From Dromiciops gliroides (lineage: Eukaryota > Chordata > Mammalia > Microbiotheria > Microbiotheriidae), in NCBI RefSeq assembly GCF_019393635.1, contig NC_057864.1:467176117-467240116 (forward strand): a DNA stretch of 64,000 nt, read 5' to 3'. The first letter of the stretch is position 1, and every line of letters starts with the position of its first letter. The notes under the pieces were generated by a model, which was not told where the DNA came from, ran no database searches, and saw only the letters and a program-made list of their open reading frames with translations. The translations under genes and the position numbers were made by a program. Below, piece after piece: positions 32,540-43,799 of this stretch.

Positions 32540-34095
32540 TCACTATTAGAGGGAGTTTGTCCGTCCCTGAGTACCCTACATCAGTGAAATCACAGGTCCA
32601 ACCCTATACTTAATTATCCATCTTCCTCTGTCTACAAATGATTGGCTTCTTCTTAGTGGTTTCCAAACTGAACATTGGACAGAACTCTTGCTTCCTTGTG
32701 TAGGAGAACTTGAGACTCATTTTTGGAAACAACAGATACAAACCTTTTCCTTCTTTCCAGCTCCTGGTAGGATTGGCCCTGGCTTCTCAGCAATCCAATC
32801 AATCAGTCAATCAACAAGCATTAATTAAGCTCCTACTTTGTATTGCTATTAGGAATACAAGACAAAAAAAAAAACAATTTCTGCTCTCAAGGAGTTTAAT
32901 ATTAAAGGAGGATGTACCTTTTGTGTACTTTTTAACCTGGGATGTTGTCTTCCTTTCCTCTATTGGAGTTGGAGTCAAGAAGATCTGGGTTCAAATTTCA
33001 CCCCAGATACTTGATATGTGGCTTTGGCCAAGTCATTTAACCTCTCTGGATCTCAGTTTCCTCATCTGTAAAATGAGAGAATTAGGCTACATATCCTCTA
33101 AGATGCCATCTAACTGTAAATTTATGGTTCTGATTCTAGCTCATCTGGCCTTAGACACATGAGGCAACATGTCTTGGAAAGAATTCTTGACTGGAAGTCA
33201 AGAGACTTGGATTCTATTCCTAATTTCCTCTGTGACCTTGGTCAAGTCCCTTTCCCTTCCTAGGTCTTGGCTGCTCTTTAGAACGTGAAACAGTTGGAGT
33301 GGAAGGCTTCCAAAGTCTTTCCCAGGACTAATGTTCTATGACTCCAGTTCAAGTTTGCTTGGCAATATCAACACATCAGAGAATTGTAATTTCCTACACA
33401 TGGGGAATTTCTCCACCAACTGCCCATCTATAAATTAGTTGACAGTGGATAAATCTGAGAAAGTTACTCACAGAGAGATTAGGAGACTTGTCACAAATCA
33501 TACAACTAATACCAGAGGCAGGATTTGAATCCAGATTTTCCTGATTCCCAGTCCAGTGCTTTATCCATTATCCCATCTTTCTTTTCAGGGATGAAGGTAG
33601 AGAACTGGACCTGTGATTTCATTGGTATAACTCTAGATGAGGAAGCTCCCATACCAAAGCAGGCCCATACCTCATCATTTTAGAGAGTTGTCTATGGCAC
33701 TAAGAAGTTAAGTCACTTGCCCAGGGTCACACAGCCAATAAGTGTCAGAGGCAAACCTTGAACCCAGATCTTTCTGATTCTGGGGTCAGCTCTGTAACAA
33801 CTATATTGCATCATGTTTCCTAATAAGAAATACTTCAAAGACATGGGTAGAGTGAATTAGAGAGAGAAAAAGGACAGAAAGTGAGAAACACTGATAAAGA
33901 GACTGAGAGGAGAATTAAAGACGTCCCAAAGGGATAGAAAGTACTCAATTTAGAGTCAGAAAACGTGGGTTTGAAACTGGGTTCTTCTAATGTAACCCTG
34001 AACGAGTCACCTTTCCTCTTTGATCCTCAGTTTTCTCATCAACAAAATAGGGATATTGATACTTGTCCCAGCTATCTTGAAGGGCATGAGACAAC
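32540..34095. repeat. MIR-rich block
   Basis: Plus-strand MIR at 32930-33130, 33160-33345 and 33935-34090; reverse MIR at 33420-33575; THER1-like reverse copy at 33605-33810 (pair of 7684). An ancient-repeat head lies at 32790-32930. No exon between them. Confidence 0.55.
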
Positions 34096-34371
34096 ATGGT
34101 ATATTTGAAAGTCTTAGACTGTCAGTTGAAAGTCACAGATATCTAGGGGTGTTGTGAGGTTCTGATTAGATAATGGACATAAAGAATTTTGCAAAGTTTA
34201 GAGTGTTATATTAATATCAGTTATTATTTGTTGTTATTATGACCATCAATCGATCATTGTCATGCTTGTTACATTCATCATTAGCTTATAGTCACCAAGC
34301 CGCCAGTCTGGTGATGACTTCATTCCCTGAGCCTTTTCCTGAAGTCCTGCTGAGCTCAAGCAATATTTATA

Positions 34372-34572
34372 GGGTAATACAGGGGGGTGTTGGTAAATGT
34401 TTAACAACCAGAATCTCCAAGGGGGGGGTGTATTCAAATGTTCTGTTAAGTTTAATCTACATTAGTAATACTTTTTAAAGTCTAGACGATCAATAAAACA
34501 ATAAATCAAGTCCTGAGCTGTAGGTTTGCCATTTTCTGAGGTGCAAATGCGTATACTGAAGATTTAACCTTT
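34372..34572 (+). repeat. Unclassified dispersed repeat, copy 1
   Basis: GGTAAATGTTTAACAACCAG, AAGTTTAATCTACATTAG, AGTCTAGACGATCAATAAAA and TTCTGAGGTGCAAATG recur in the same order at 42505-42970. Confidence 0.6.
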
Positions 34573-34579
34573 TACCTTT

Positions 34580-34732
34580 GTCTTGAGCCGGCTCCAGCAG
34601 ACTCCCAGTCTACCTCCTAGCTCTGTTACCTTGGGCAAATCACTTGTCTTTTCTGAGCCACTGTAAAATGATGGGGATGCACTAGTTGAAATTTAAGAAC
34701 CCTTCTAGCTCATAATTCTATTAGCGAGATCC
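34580..34732 (+). repeat. MIR
   Basis: CCTAGCTCTGTTACCTTGGG and AACCCTTCTAGCTCATAATT. Confidence 0.6.
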
Positions 34733-34899
34733 CATGGAGGCTCTGTCTCGATTTGTGCTGTAATAAGACTTCAAAGACATGGGATACAGTTACTCTGTTC
34801 AGAACCAGCCATAACCCAAACACCCATCCTGGAGACACAGGGGAAAAGGCAGGCTGAACTTGCTCTGTTTAGAAGAGGTCAGCCCTGCAAGTCTTTGGA

Positions 34900-35060
34900 C
34901 AATCAACCAATCAGCAAGCATTAACTACTTTATGCTAGCAACTTGCAATGCAAAGAAAGGCAAAACCAGTCCCTGCCCTCAAGGGGCTCACATTAAAATG
35001 GGAGAGACAACAGGTAGACAACCGTGGCCATACAAGACATAATAGTAAAAAGACCAGTGT
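34900..35060 (+). repeat. Ancient dispersed repeat
   Basis: CAGTCCCTGCCCTCAAGGGG, TCACATTAAAATGGGAG. Confidence 0.5.
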
Positions 35061-35091
35061 AGCTGAATGGCAGTTACTGGAAAATAACAAA

Positions 35092-35340
35092 GTGTTGTTC
35101 AGTCATTTTTCAGTCCTGTTTGACTCTTCATCACCCCATTTGGGGTTTTCTTGGCAAAGATCCTGGAGCAGTTTTGCTATTTCCTTCTCCAGATCATTTG
35201 ACATATGAAGAAACTGAGGCAAACAGGGTTAAGGGACATGCCCAGGGTCACCCAGCTAGTAAGTGTCTGAAGCAGGTTTTGAACTCAAATCTTCCTGATT
35301 CCAGGCTGGGTACTCTTCTATCCACTGTGCCACCTACCTG
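35092..35340 (-). mobile_element. RTE-tailed SINE (type B)
   Basis: GTTCAGTCATTTTTCAGTCC, CCCCATTTGGGGTTTTCTTG and AACTGAGGCAAACAGGG, ending GTGCCACCTACCTG. Confidence 0.82.
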
Positions 35341-35519
35341 GGTAAGAAGGTAGAAGGGCTTTAAATGCTGTGACTTATAAAAAGTTTGAGAGACATAATA
35401 ATTAATAAAAGAACGGTCATTTGGACACCTCTCTTAAATCAAAATACCCCTCATGGAGGCCTCTCAATGCTTATATGCCCTTGGAAGAATGGGTGTCTTC
35501 AACTGGCAGCAATCAACTC

Positions 35520-35668
35520 TTTTTTTTTTTTTCCAGTGAGGCAATTGGGGTTAAGTGACTTGCCCAGGGTCACACAGCTAGTAAGTGTTAAGTGTCTGAG
35601 GCCAGATTTGAACTCAGGTACTCCTGACTCCAGGGCCGGTGCTCTATCCACTGCGCCATCTAGCTGCC
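35520..35668 (-). mobile_element. Short CORE-SINE inserted in the tail of the next SINE
   Basis: The left flank CAGCAATCAACTCTT recurs partly as AACTCTT within the T-rich spacer at about 35700, so this copy entered the tail of the older SINE on its right. Confidence 0.85.
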
Positions 35669-35855
35669 CCTTTTTTCTTTTCTTTTCTTTTTTTTTTTTT
35701 AACTCTTTTTTTTTTTTGGGTGGGGCAATGAGGGTTAAGTGACTTGCCCAGGGTCACACAGCTAGTAAGTGTTAAGTGTCTGAGGCCAGATTTGAACTCA
35801 GGTCATCCCGAATCCAGGGCAGGTGCTCTATCCACTGCACCACCTAGCTGCCCCC
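35669..35855 (-). mobile_element. Short CORE-SINE, older partner of the tandem pair
   Basis: Its right end abuts CAGCAATCAACTCT, matching the sequence left of 35520, which is the original target duplication. Confidence 0.85.
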
Positions 35856-35869
35856 AGCAATCAACTCTG

Positions 35870-36365
35870 ATTGGTTAGCAATTAATGAAAAAATGAATAT
35901 TATAATGAGAGGTGGGCTGAAGTAATGAGGGCTTGTACTAAAGGAAACAGTCCCTGCCTTCAAGGGATTTACATTCTCTCAAGGGAGGCAATGTACAAAT
36001 ATAAGTAAGTGTACACAACATGTATACCAAATACATGTAAGATAAATTTGGTGGGGGGAGGGTGCTATGCTAGAAGCCGGAGACAATTAGGAAAAGCTTC
36101 ATGGCTTGGCAGATTGAAATCATTGACAACTTGAGAGCTCAGAAATTGACCTCTTTGGCTCAGAAATATGTACCCTGTTGTTAGGTCCATGGTGCCTGAA
36201 ATTTCTCCATTCATATGGTTTAGGCACTGTCCCCTCCTCCCTCTCCCCCAAAATATTATTGGGACTGGGAATCATGTAACTCCCTGACTACCTTTGGTGA
36301 ATGAGGAGGCTCCTTAGAGGAGAGACCTTAAAAAGAAGGAGAGCCTGGGGTTCATAAAAAGTCAT
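35870..36365. repeat. Ancient dispersed repeat piece and unassigned sequence
   Basis: CAGTCCCTGCCTTCAAGGGA and GGCAATGTACAAATATAAGT at 35940-36010; the rest is unassigned. Confidence 0.45.
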
Positions 36366-36369
36366 TGAG

Positions 36370-36534
36370 GGGGCAGCTAGGTGGTGCAGTGGATAAAGCA
36401 CCAGCCCTGGAGTCAGGAGGACCTGAGTTCAAATTCGGCCTCAGACACTTGACACTTACTAGCTGTGTGACCCTGGGCAAGTCACTTAACCCCAATTGCC
36501 TCACCAAAAAAACCAAAAACCAAACCAAAAATAA
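36370..36534 (+). mobile_element. Short CORE-SINE
   Basis: Target duplication AAAAGTCATTGAG. It lies about 380 bp before the exon at 36912. Confidence 0.92.
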
Positions 36535-36544
36535 AGAAAAGTCA

Positions 36545-36718
36545 TTGAGCTGATAGGACCCCAGAGCACCATCAATTGTCCAGCCCCTTCATTTTCTGGA
36601 TGAAGAAACTGAGATGAGGCCCAGAGAGGAGGCCCAACTTGCTTGAGGGCATATAGTGGAGTTAGTTGGCACAAGGATAATCCTTGGTCTAGTGGTCTTT
36701 CCACTATGCCCTATGGTC
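36545..36718 (-). repeat. MIR
   Basis: GAAGAAACTGAGATGAGGCC and TGGTCTTTCCACTATGCC. Confidence 0.65.
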
Positions 36719-36911
36719 TTAGATGTAGCCCATGATGGAGAAGAACCCACCTTGTCTCTCACCCACCATATGTCCAGGATGGGTGTTTGGCTGTGACTGG
36801 CTCTGGGGCCTTGTGGGGTTCCTCTCCCTTTAATCCAGAGGAGAAAGCCAGGACTAGAAGCCAGGCCATTGAACTCTACCTCCTCCCACTTACTGTATCT
36901 ATTACCTCCAG

Positions 36912-37028
36912 GTATGTGCGGGAAGGCCGATTCCGGATAGAAGAGAGGACCTTGACTGCTTTTCAGTGGCTGTACACTCCCCAGCAACACCGAATCCTCA
37001 GCAGAGCTGACCTCGAGTCTCCCACCAG
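36912..37028 (+). CDS. Second coding exon of the same plus-strand gene
   Basis: A polypyrimidine stretch ending CTCCAG precedes position 36912. The exon is 117 nt and a GTAAAG donor follows at 37029. It completes Trp17 of the exon at 30761 and adds 38 residues running from YVREGRFRIEERTL to HRILSRADLESPT, ending in phase 2 (AG|). The segment is charged with an aromatic FQWLY core and looks like a short folded or helical N-terminal segment; I cannot place it in a family. The intron between the two exons is about 6.1 kb and contains only repeats. The next exon is not visible before 64000, so the following intron would exceed 27 kb, compatible with a large gene such as RAP1GAP2. Confidence 0.6.
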
Positions 37029-37439
37029 GTAAAGCTGCCCATTGCTGCCCCGCTCTGTCCATTTAAGCCCCAGTGGAAGGGACGATGCCGGGCTGCTGGG
37101 TCCAAGGCCAGGACTGGGAATAGGCAAGGTTTGTGACTGCCTTGGGCACAAGATGAAGGGTCCTCAGAGAGGCTCATGCTCATATGACAATGAACAGATG
37201 TTTAAAGCAAGAAGATGCTATTCTTCCACTCTTAGGACATGTCGGGTGGTAAGTCAAAGTCCCAATACCTCATCATAGCATGGAAGCCATGCTGGGGAAT
37301 GCAAGCACTGGTAGGTTTTGTCAGTTTGGAAAAGCTAGAGTCAGGTCCAGTAACAAAGTGTGTTTGGGTCATTCAGTGACCAGCTTGGTCCTTGTTCAGA
37401 GAGGCTCATGACTGGGAGGCTAGCCACCACCTGATGAAT

Positions 37440-37774
37440 TTTTTGTTGTCAATCAATCAGTCAATAAGCATCTATTAAACTCCTATTCTGTTCTAAGCAC
37501 TGTTCTAGCCACTTGGGTTATGAATGCATTAGTTACATAGCAATGTTATTTGTCTTTTCTGTTCATGCTCTTTGTTAGGGACTGTGGATGCAATGACAAA
37601 AATTTTAAAAACCTTGGCCCTAAGAAGCTTACAATTTGGGGCAGCTATGTGGCACAGTGGATAGAGCACTGGCCCTGTATTCAGGAGGACCTGAGTTCAA
37701 ATCCAGCCTCAGACACTTAACACTTACTACCTGTGTGACCCTGAGAAAGTCACTTAACCCCAATTGCCTCACCA

Positions 37775-37811
<37 letters not shown>

Positions 37812-37990
37812 AAAGAAGCTTATAATTCTCTTTGACTGCTATGTGCCAAGCCCTAGGTAAGGCACCGGAGAGATGAAGATTAAAATCAGACAGTTCTTGC
37901 TTACATTTTATCAGGAGAGAAGGCAAGTACATATATGTTTACACAAAGTAAATGTAACAGTACCTATCCTGCCCCCCATAAGAGCCAAGT
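37440..37990 (+). repeat. Ancient dispersed repeat split by a SINE
   Basis: AAGCATCTATTAAACTCCTA, TTCTAAGCACTGTTCTAGCC and CCTAAGAAGCTTACAATT, continuing after the SINE. Confidence 0.6.
37637..37815 (+). mobile_element. Short CORE-SINE
   Basis: Target duplication AAGAAGCTTACAATT / AAGAAGCTTATAATT. Confidence 0.92.
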
Positions 37991-38107
37991 ATGTTCTGTT
38001 TCATCTCTTTCCTGGGGTTCTCCAATAACCTTGAGGGGTAGAGATTGGGGTGTTTGGTCTCTCTGCCATTGGCATAAGTCCCCGATAATGGTATTCCTAC
38101 AATTTTC

Positions 38108-38252
38108 TTTTTTTGGGGGGGGCAATGAGGGTTAAATAACTTGCCCAGGGTCACACAGCTAGTAAGTATCAAATGTCTGAGGCTGGATTTGAACTCAGGT
38201 CCTCCTGAATACAGGGCAGGTGCTTTATACACTACACCACCTAGCTGCCCCT
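38108..38252 (-). mobile_element. Short CORE-SINE
   Basis: Target duplication GTATTCCTACAATTTT / GTATTCCTCCAGTTTT. Confidence 0.88.
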
Positions 38253-38254
38253 GT

Positions 38255-38980
38255 ATTCCTCCAGTTTTAAGAGGGGACCCTACACTTTAGTTCCATTTAA
38301 CTACCATTTAACAAATGAAATTTTAGGAATATTACTTCAAAGAAAAAAATACAGATATCACCTCCTCCCAACAACTGGGAGAGGTGGGTGATAATTCCCC
38401 ACCCTTGTGCGACTTCACTTTCTAAAGGGGAAGGCGATTAAGTTCACAATTTAGTTCAGTTCTTGTACATGGTTCCAACATGTTCCAAAGGCCCCCCCTC
38501 CACCTTGGGCTCGATTCCCAGGTACCCTGGCTCCTCAGGATTTCCTCGATGGCCTGGCAGCAATATCCAGCCTGGAATCCTGCCTACATGCTCGCCATAG
38601 TTTTAGTCTTTGTCCAGGGACTCCAACATTTATGCCTAGAACTGGAAAAGATAAATAAAAGACCAGCCTGACCCCCCAAACCCATTTACTGGGGCCATGG
38701 GGCCCAGTAAAGGGGGGAGGGGAAGCAGTCCTTTCCCTCCTCCCAGCTCAATTCATGGTGTCTATGCTGTGACACCCCTTCTGGATGCAGCTAGAAAGAG
38801 AACAAATGCATCCCAGTCTGATAGCTACAACAGTTAAAAGAAAGATGCTGTTGTCAACCTTGTGCTAAAGGAATGCAGTCTTCTCCATGAACCGTCTCCC
38901 ACATGGGTACCCCAGTGTTGGTGATCTGGGCACATACCAAAGCTCTAGTCCACATATATAAGATCACTGGGGGTGGGAGA
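38255..38980. other. Unassigned intronic sequence
   Basis: Richer in C than its surroundings, with a short 63-aa plus-strand frame at 38480-38671 that has no recognisable similarity. No exon called. Confidence 0.4.
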
Positions 38981-38984
38981 GGCA

Positions 38985-39145
38985 CTAGCAGTTGAGAGGA
39001 CAGGAAAAGCCTCTGGTTGGAGATGCTACTTGAGCTAAACTTTGAAGGAACCTAGAAATTCTAAGAGGGAGAAGCATTGAGGGAGTTTGTTCTGGGTGTA
39101 GCAGTGGTAAGGGGATGGTGTAGGGATCAAGTTCATTCTAGGACT
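38985..39145 (+). repeat. Ancient dispersed repeat, internal part
   Basis: GCTAAACTTTGAAGGAACCT, GTAGCAGTGGTAAGGG. Confidence 0.4.
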
Positions 39146-39301
39146 CCTCTTTGCTAACTTCACCCTGTCCTGTTGTCACTCTGGCAAGTACTATTTTAAA
39201 AATCCATAATTCTCTTTATCTTGTTGTTAGCTCTGAGCCCCCAGTCAGAGAAGTGCCTCTGGCAAAACACATTAGTGTTAGATGTACTGCTCCCAACTAT
39301 A

Positions 39302-39507
39302 TTGTCTTCTTCTTCTTCTTCTTCTTCTTCTTCTTCTTCTTCTTCTTCTTCTTCTTCTTCTTCTTCTTTTTTGTGAGGCAATTGAGGTTAAGTGACTTGT
39401 CCAGGGTCACACAGCTAGTAAGGGTCAAGTGTCTGAGGCCGGATTTGAACTCAGATCCTCCTGACTCCAGGGCAGGTGCTCTATCCACTATGCCACCTAG
39501 CTGCCTC
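39302..39507 (-). mobile_element. Short CORE-SINE with (TTC)n tail
   Basis: The tail has become about 21 TTC units at 39306-39368 (GAA on the element's sense strand). Target duplication CTCCCAACTATATT. Confidence 0.9.
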
Positions 39508-39509
39508 TC

Positions 39510-39995
39510 CCAACTATATTATCATTAAATATGCTCCACTAAAAGATGCTGGTGGTTAATATAATTTATACTAACAAAGTAAACATTAAAAATAAAGAAA
39601 GGTAAATGTATCTGAAGGGAGGCACATTATGACCATCTTGTGGTCTGTAGTAGGGCTGAAGGGGTGGATGTAGCAGCAAAATTTCTGTCTGGACATACCT
39701 CCTTCTGATTGGCCAAGGCAGCTGCACTCGCAGAGTTCTGATCCATTTTCTTTGGGGCGTTTACCTTTTCCCAGCTATCCTGTTAGTAGCCAGGTTCTTC
39801 AGTCTGTCTCCTGGACCCAGATGGACTGACTTTTAAAAAAAATCACCTGGAGGTGTGGGCCATCACTTCAATCTTATTGAACTTCCTTCTGATTCACTCA
39901 GAGAACCAATTTGCACCTTATAAAAGGATCACCTGTCCTGACCTTATGTTTCACAGTTAATTTAACACCTCTGTATCTGGTCCCTTTTCTGTGCT
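39510..39995. other. Unassigned intronic sequence
   Basis: No repeat or exon recognised. Confidence 0.4.
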
Positions 39996-39999
39996 TAGG

Positions 40000-40412
40000 G
40001 GAGAGAGGGAGAGAGAAACAAAGAGAGATAGAGAGACAGAGACAGAGACAGACAGAAAGAGACAGAGACAGAGAATCAGAAACAGAGTCACAGAGACAGA
40101 CATACATACAGAGAGGGACAGAAGCAGAGGCAGAGACAGAGGAGAAACAGACAGAGAGAGAAAGAGAGGGAGAGAGAGGGGAAGAAAGAACAAAAGAAAG
40201 GAAGGAAGGAAGGAGGGAGAGATGAAAGAAAGAGAAAGAAATAATGAAAAAAAGAGCCAAAGAAAGGAAGGAAGAAAAAGAGAATTGAAGAGGGAGAAGG
40301 GAAAGGAGGGAAGAAGGAAGAAATAAAGGGAAGGAGGGAGGAAGGAAGGTAGAAAGAAAAAGAGAGAGAAAGGAAGGGAGGAAAGGAAGGAAAGAAGGAA
40401 ATAAAATGAAGA
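40000..40412. repeat. GA-rich polypurine tract
   Basis: About 400 bp of GAGA, GACAGA, AAAGGAAGG units on the plus strand, producing spurious charged ORFs on plus and serine/leucine ORFs on minus. Confidence 0.85.
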
Positions 40413-40419
40413 ATTTAAA

Positions 40420-40946
40420 AGAATTTATTAAGTACTTAGCGAGTGCCAGGCACTGTGCACTAAGTGCTTGGGATACACATTTTTAAAAAACCCCACAGAC
40501 CCTGCCCTCAAAGAGCTTACGTTCCAATGGGTTAAGATGACACATATGACTTAACTGTCATTGACCCGCAAAAACAAAACAAAACAAACAAACAAACAAA
40601 CAAAAGATGACTCAGATAAGAAAGTGATAGCCAGGGAGAGGGGCGCTGGGGTCAGAGAAGTCACAGTGATGGGGATTGGAGTCATAGAGCAGTTGGTTGG
40701 TGTGTTCTTTACTGGAAGAGTAGCATTGATTTTATTACATTTGCCACAGCTGGAGGCAGAAATGAAGGCAGTGGGTGGGCTGCATGAAGATGATCTGAGA
40801 GTCAAAGCATGGTGGGTCTAGATCAGGCTAGAAGCCCATCAGAACACCCTTCCAGAGACATGGAGGACAGTGTAGGCAAAGGGACAGAGGGATGAGATGG
40901 AATGTTGTGTGTGAGGAGCTGAAAGAAGGTCAGCTTAGCTGGATGG

Positions 40947-40993
<47 letters not shown>

Positions 40994-41130
40994 TGAAGAA
41001 GAGGAATAAATAAACCTGGAAAGAAAGACTGGAGCCAGATTGCAAAGGGTTTTCAATGCCAACCAGAGGCAGCAGAGAGTCTCTGGAAGGTCCTTTCTAG
41101 ACATTGCGACTCCATTAACACTGCCCAAGA
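40420..41130 (+). repeat. Ancient long dispersed repeat with (GT)n
   Basis: GTGCCAGGCACTGTGC, CCTGCCCTCAAAGAGC, GGGACAGAGGGATGAGATGG, AGAAGGTCAGCTTAGCTGG, then (GT)n at 40951-40991 and GATTGCAAAGGGTTTTCAAT. Same element order as 18062 and 61024. Confidence 0.6.
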
Positions 41131-41274
41131 CAGCATTAGGTTTTTGGCTGCCATTTCTAGTTGGGGACTTCTACTGAGTTGGCAGCACACTAAAACCCAC
41201 AGGTCTTTTTTTCCCTAGGAAATGTTATTTAGCTGCACCTTTCCCATTCCATATTTATGCAGCTGACTTTTTGG

Positions 41275-41438
41275 ATTTTTGTTTTGTTTTTTGCGGGGCA
41301 ATGAGGGTTAAGTGACCTGTCCAGGGTCACACTAGCTCTGTAGCTAGCAAGTGTCAAGTGTCTGAGGCTGGATTTGAACTCAGGCCCTCCTGAATCTAGG
41401 GCTGGTGCTTTATCCATTGCACCACCTAGCTGCCCCCC
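41275..41438 (-). mobile_element. Short CORE-SINE
   Basis: The flank AGCTGACTTTTT occurs once on the left and twice on the right (41444 and 41463), suggesting a later local duplication. The body carries an extra TAGCTCTG insertion. Confidence 0.85.
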
Positions 41439-42276
41439 CCCCCAAGCTGACTTTTTTTTTCCAAGCTGACTTTTAAAAAATAAGTATAGGACTCTACTTT
41501 TGTCCTTTAAAATTTTTATTTCATCAAATTTTACCTATGATTTTATCCTGTAGGGATCTCTTTGGATTCAACTCAGTCATCCAGCATGTCAGCTACCCCC
41601 CTCCAAAATTTGGACCACATGCAAATGTGATACTTATGAGGTTTGTACCTTTGCCCAAGTCATTGATAAAAATCTTGAGCAGAACTGGGTCAAGGGCAAG
41701 GGTCCTGGGGGGCTTCATTAGAGACCTCCATTGGGTTTCCATGGGCCCATTCTTTGGCCTCTCTTTGGGTACAGTTATTAGATTTTACCTGACTGTACTA
41801 TCAGCTAGCTTAGACCTCACCTTTTCTACCAAGATAACATGAAAGGCTTTGTCGTACAGCTTCCTGAAACCCAGATATATCAGACTCACAGCATTCCTTT
41901 CATCTCTGAGTAAAGTAGTCTTGTTAACAAAAGGAATGAGCTTTTGACCTGCCTTTGATGACCCCCTGCTGGCTCTTAGTAATTCCCACTTCTCTTTCTA
42001 AATGCTCTGTATCAGCCTTTATCAAACAGCGGTCTGTGTGCAGGTGTCAGTTACAAGCTTCTGGAATGACTTACATGAGACACTTAACAATACTGGAGAT
42101 ATTTGTTGTTGGGTATCCCAGATCAGGAGGAATGAGGAACACCACAGTCTGTTACCAGTAGTTGAGTACTAGTACTAGTAGCCATGTTCTCCCCTGGTAT
42201 CCAGCCAATAGATCCTTTAATAGCAATTTTCTCCATTCTCACAGTCTTCTTTCCCTTCCCTTTCTAGCTCATGCTT

Positions 42277-42426
42277 CCTTTGTTTTGTTTTGTGGGGCAA
42301 TGAGGGTTAAGTGACTTGCCCAGGGTCACACAGCTAGTAAATGTCAAGTGTCTGAGGTCAGATTTGAACTCAGGTACTCCTGAATCCAGGGCTGGTGCTT
42401 TATCCACTGCACTACCTACCTGCCCC
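42277..42426 (-). mobile_element. Short CORE-SINE
   Basis: Complete; ends ACTACCTACCTGCCCCC. (GTTTT)n-like tail. Confidence 0.88.
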
Positions 42427-42578
42427 CTAAATTGAGTCTTAAAGGAAGCTAGGAAAGCTAGGAATCTGAGGTAAGGAAGGATGACATTGTAGGTATGGGC
42501 AGAGGTATACTGGTAAATGTTTTACAATCAGCTCTCAGTGGGGAAATAGTATACTTCACACTTTTAAGTTTAATCTAC

Positions 42579-42681
42579 ATACATGTATAACCTATATCTG
42601 ATTGCTTACTGCTTCAGGGAAGGGAGAATAAAATTTGGAACTCAAAACTTTAAATAAGAATGTTTATTATTTAGAAAAAAG
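42579..42681 (+). mobile_element. Very short L1 3' end insertion
   Basis: About 100 bp of L1 3' UTR (TTGCTTACTGCTTCAGGG, TTTGGAACTCAAAACTTT) ending in A. Target duplication GTTTAATCTAC at 42568 and 42682. Confidence 0.8.
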
Positions 42682-42692
42682 GTTTAATCTAC

Positions 42693-42840
42693 CTTTTTTT
42701 TGCGCGGGTCATTGAGGGTTAAGTGACTTGCCCAGGGTCACACAGCTAGTAAGTGTCAAGTGTCTGAGGCCATATTTGAACTCAGTTCCTCCTGAATCCA
42801 GGGCTGGTGCTTTATGCACTGCACCACCTAGTTGCCCCCC
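42693..42840 (-). mobile_element. Short CORE-SINE
   Basis: Target duplication AATCTACCTT. Confidence 0.9.
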
Positions 42841-42984
42841 CAATCTACCTTATTAACATTTTATTTATCACATTCTTAAGTCTAGACAATCAACAAAACA
42901 ATAAATAAAGCCCTAATTTGTAGTATTTGCCAATTTCTGAGGTGTAAATGTCCACACTGAATATTAAACAAGCAGCCCTCCCCA

Positions 42985-43465
42985 AATCCAGCACACTGCT
43001 TGGTATGAGGGTCAAAGGCATGGAAATGGAAGGTGGAATATCATGTGTGAGGAACAGGAAGGAGTATCTGACTTTTTTTGTTATTTTTGGTTTTTTTGTT
43101 TTGTTTTGTTTTTGGTGTGAGGCAATTGGGGTTAAGTGACTTACTTGTCCAGGATCACACAGCTAGTAAGTGTTAAGTGTCTGAGGCTGGATTTGAACTC
43201 AGGTACTCCTGAATCCAGGGCCAGTGCTCTATTCACTGCGCCACCTAGCTGCCCCATTTTTATTTTTGTTTTTTAATTTTTATTTATTTATTTAATTTTA
43301 AAAGTGTGTCTGGATTATAAAGTTTGTGGAAGGGAATAAAATATAAGAAGACAGAAAAGTGTGAAGGGCCTGGGTTGTAAAGGGCTTTAAATACCAAATA
43401 GAAGATGTTAGACTTAATCATGGAGGTCATAAGGAACCCTAGATTCCATTGACTGTGATGAGAGG
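42985..43465 (+). repeat. Ancient dispersed repeat split by a SINE
   Basis: CATGTGTGAGGAACAGGAAG before, then GGTTGTAAAGGGCTTTAAAT and GGAGGTCATAAGGAACCC after. Confidence 0.55.
43073..43255 (-). mobile_element. Short CORE-SINE
   Basis: Complete body with a T/G-rich tail of about 45 bp. Confidence 0.9.
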
Positions 43466-43559
43466 AAGTGCATTTTTCATCAGCCCTCTGGAATCATGCT
43501 GGGTCATTACTTTGGTTAGAATGTTGCCATTGTTCATTTTTTTTGGTTGTGTTGTTTTT

Positions 43560-43785
43560 TTTGGGTTTTTTTGTTCAGTTGTTTTTCAGCCATGTCCCAC
43601 TCTCTGTGACCTCAATCTGGGTTTTCTTAGCTAAAATACTGGGGTGGTTTGACATTTCCTTCTCTAGCTCATTTGACACATGAGGAACCTGAGAAAAACA
43701 GGGTGAAGTCACTTGCCCAGGGTCACACTGCTAGAAAATGCCTGAGGCTATATTTGAACTGCTGTAAATGCTAGTGCTTTTTATA
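43560..43785 (-). mobile_element. RTE-tailed SINE (type B)
   Basis: GTTCAGTTGTTTTTCAGCC, GGTGGTTTGACATTTCC and GAGGAACCTGAGAAAAACAG; the head is degraded. Confidence 0.7.
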
Positions 43786-43799
43786 TATCTTATACCTTT

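Larger units (their letters stand above)
42505..42975 (+). repeat. Unclassified dispersed repeat, copy 2, doubly interrupted
   Basis: Pairs with 34372-34572. It is split by an L1 3' end (42579-42681) and a SINE (42693-42840). The right part reads AGTCTAGACAATCAACAAAA, TTTCTGAGGTGTAAATG. Confidence 0.6.

Noticed and set aside
39911..40326. Highly charged ERERQRQ frames
   Set aside because: Product of the GA-rich simple-sequence tract.
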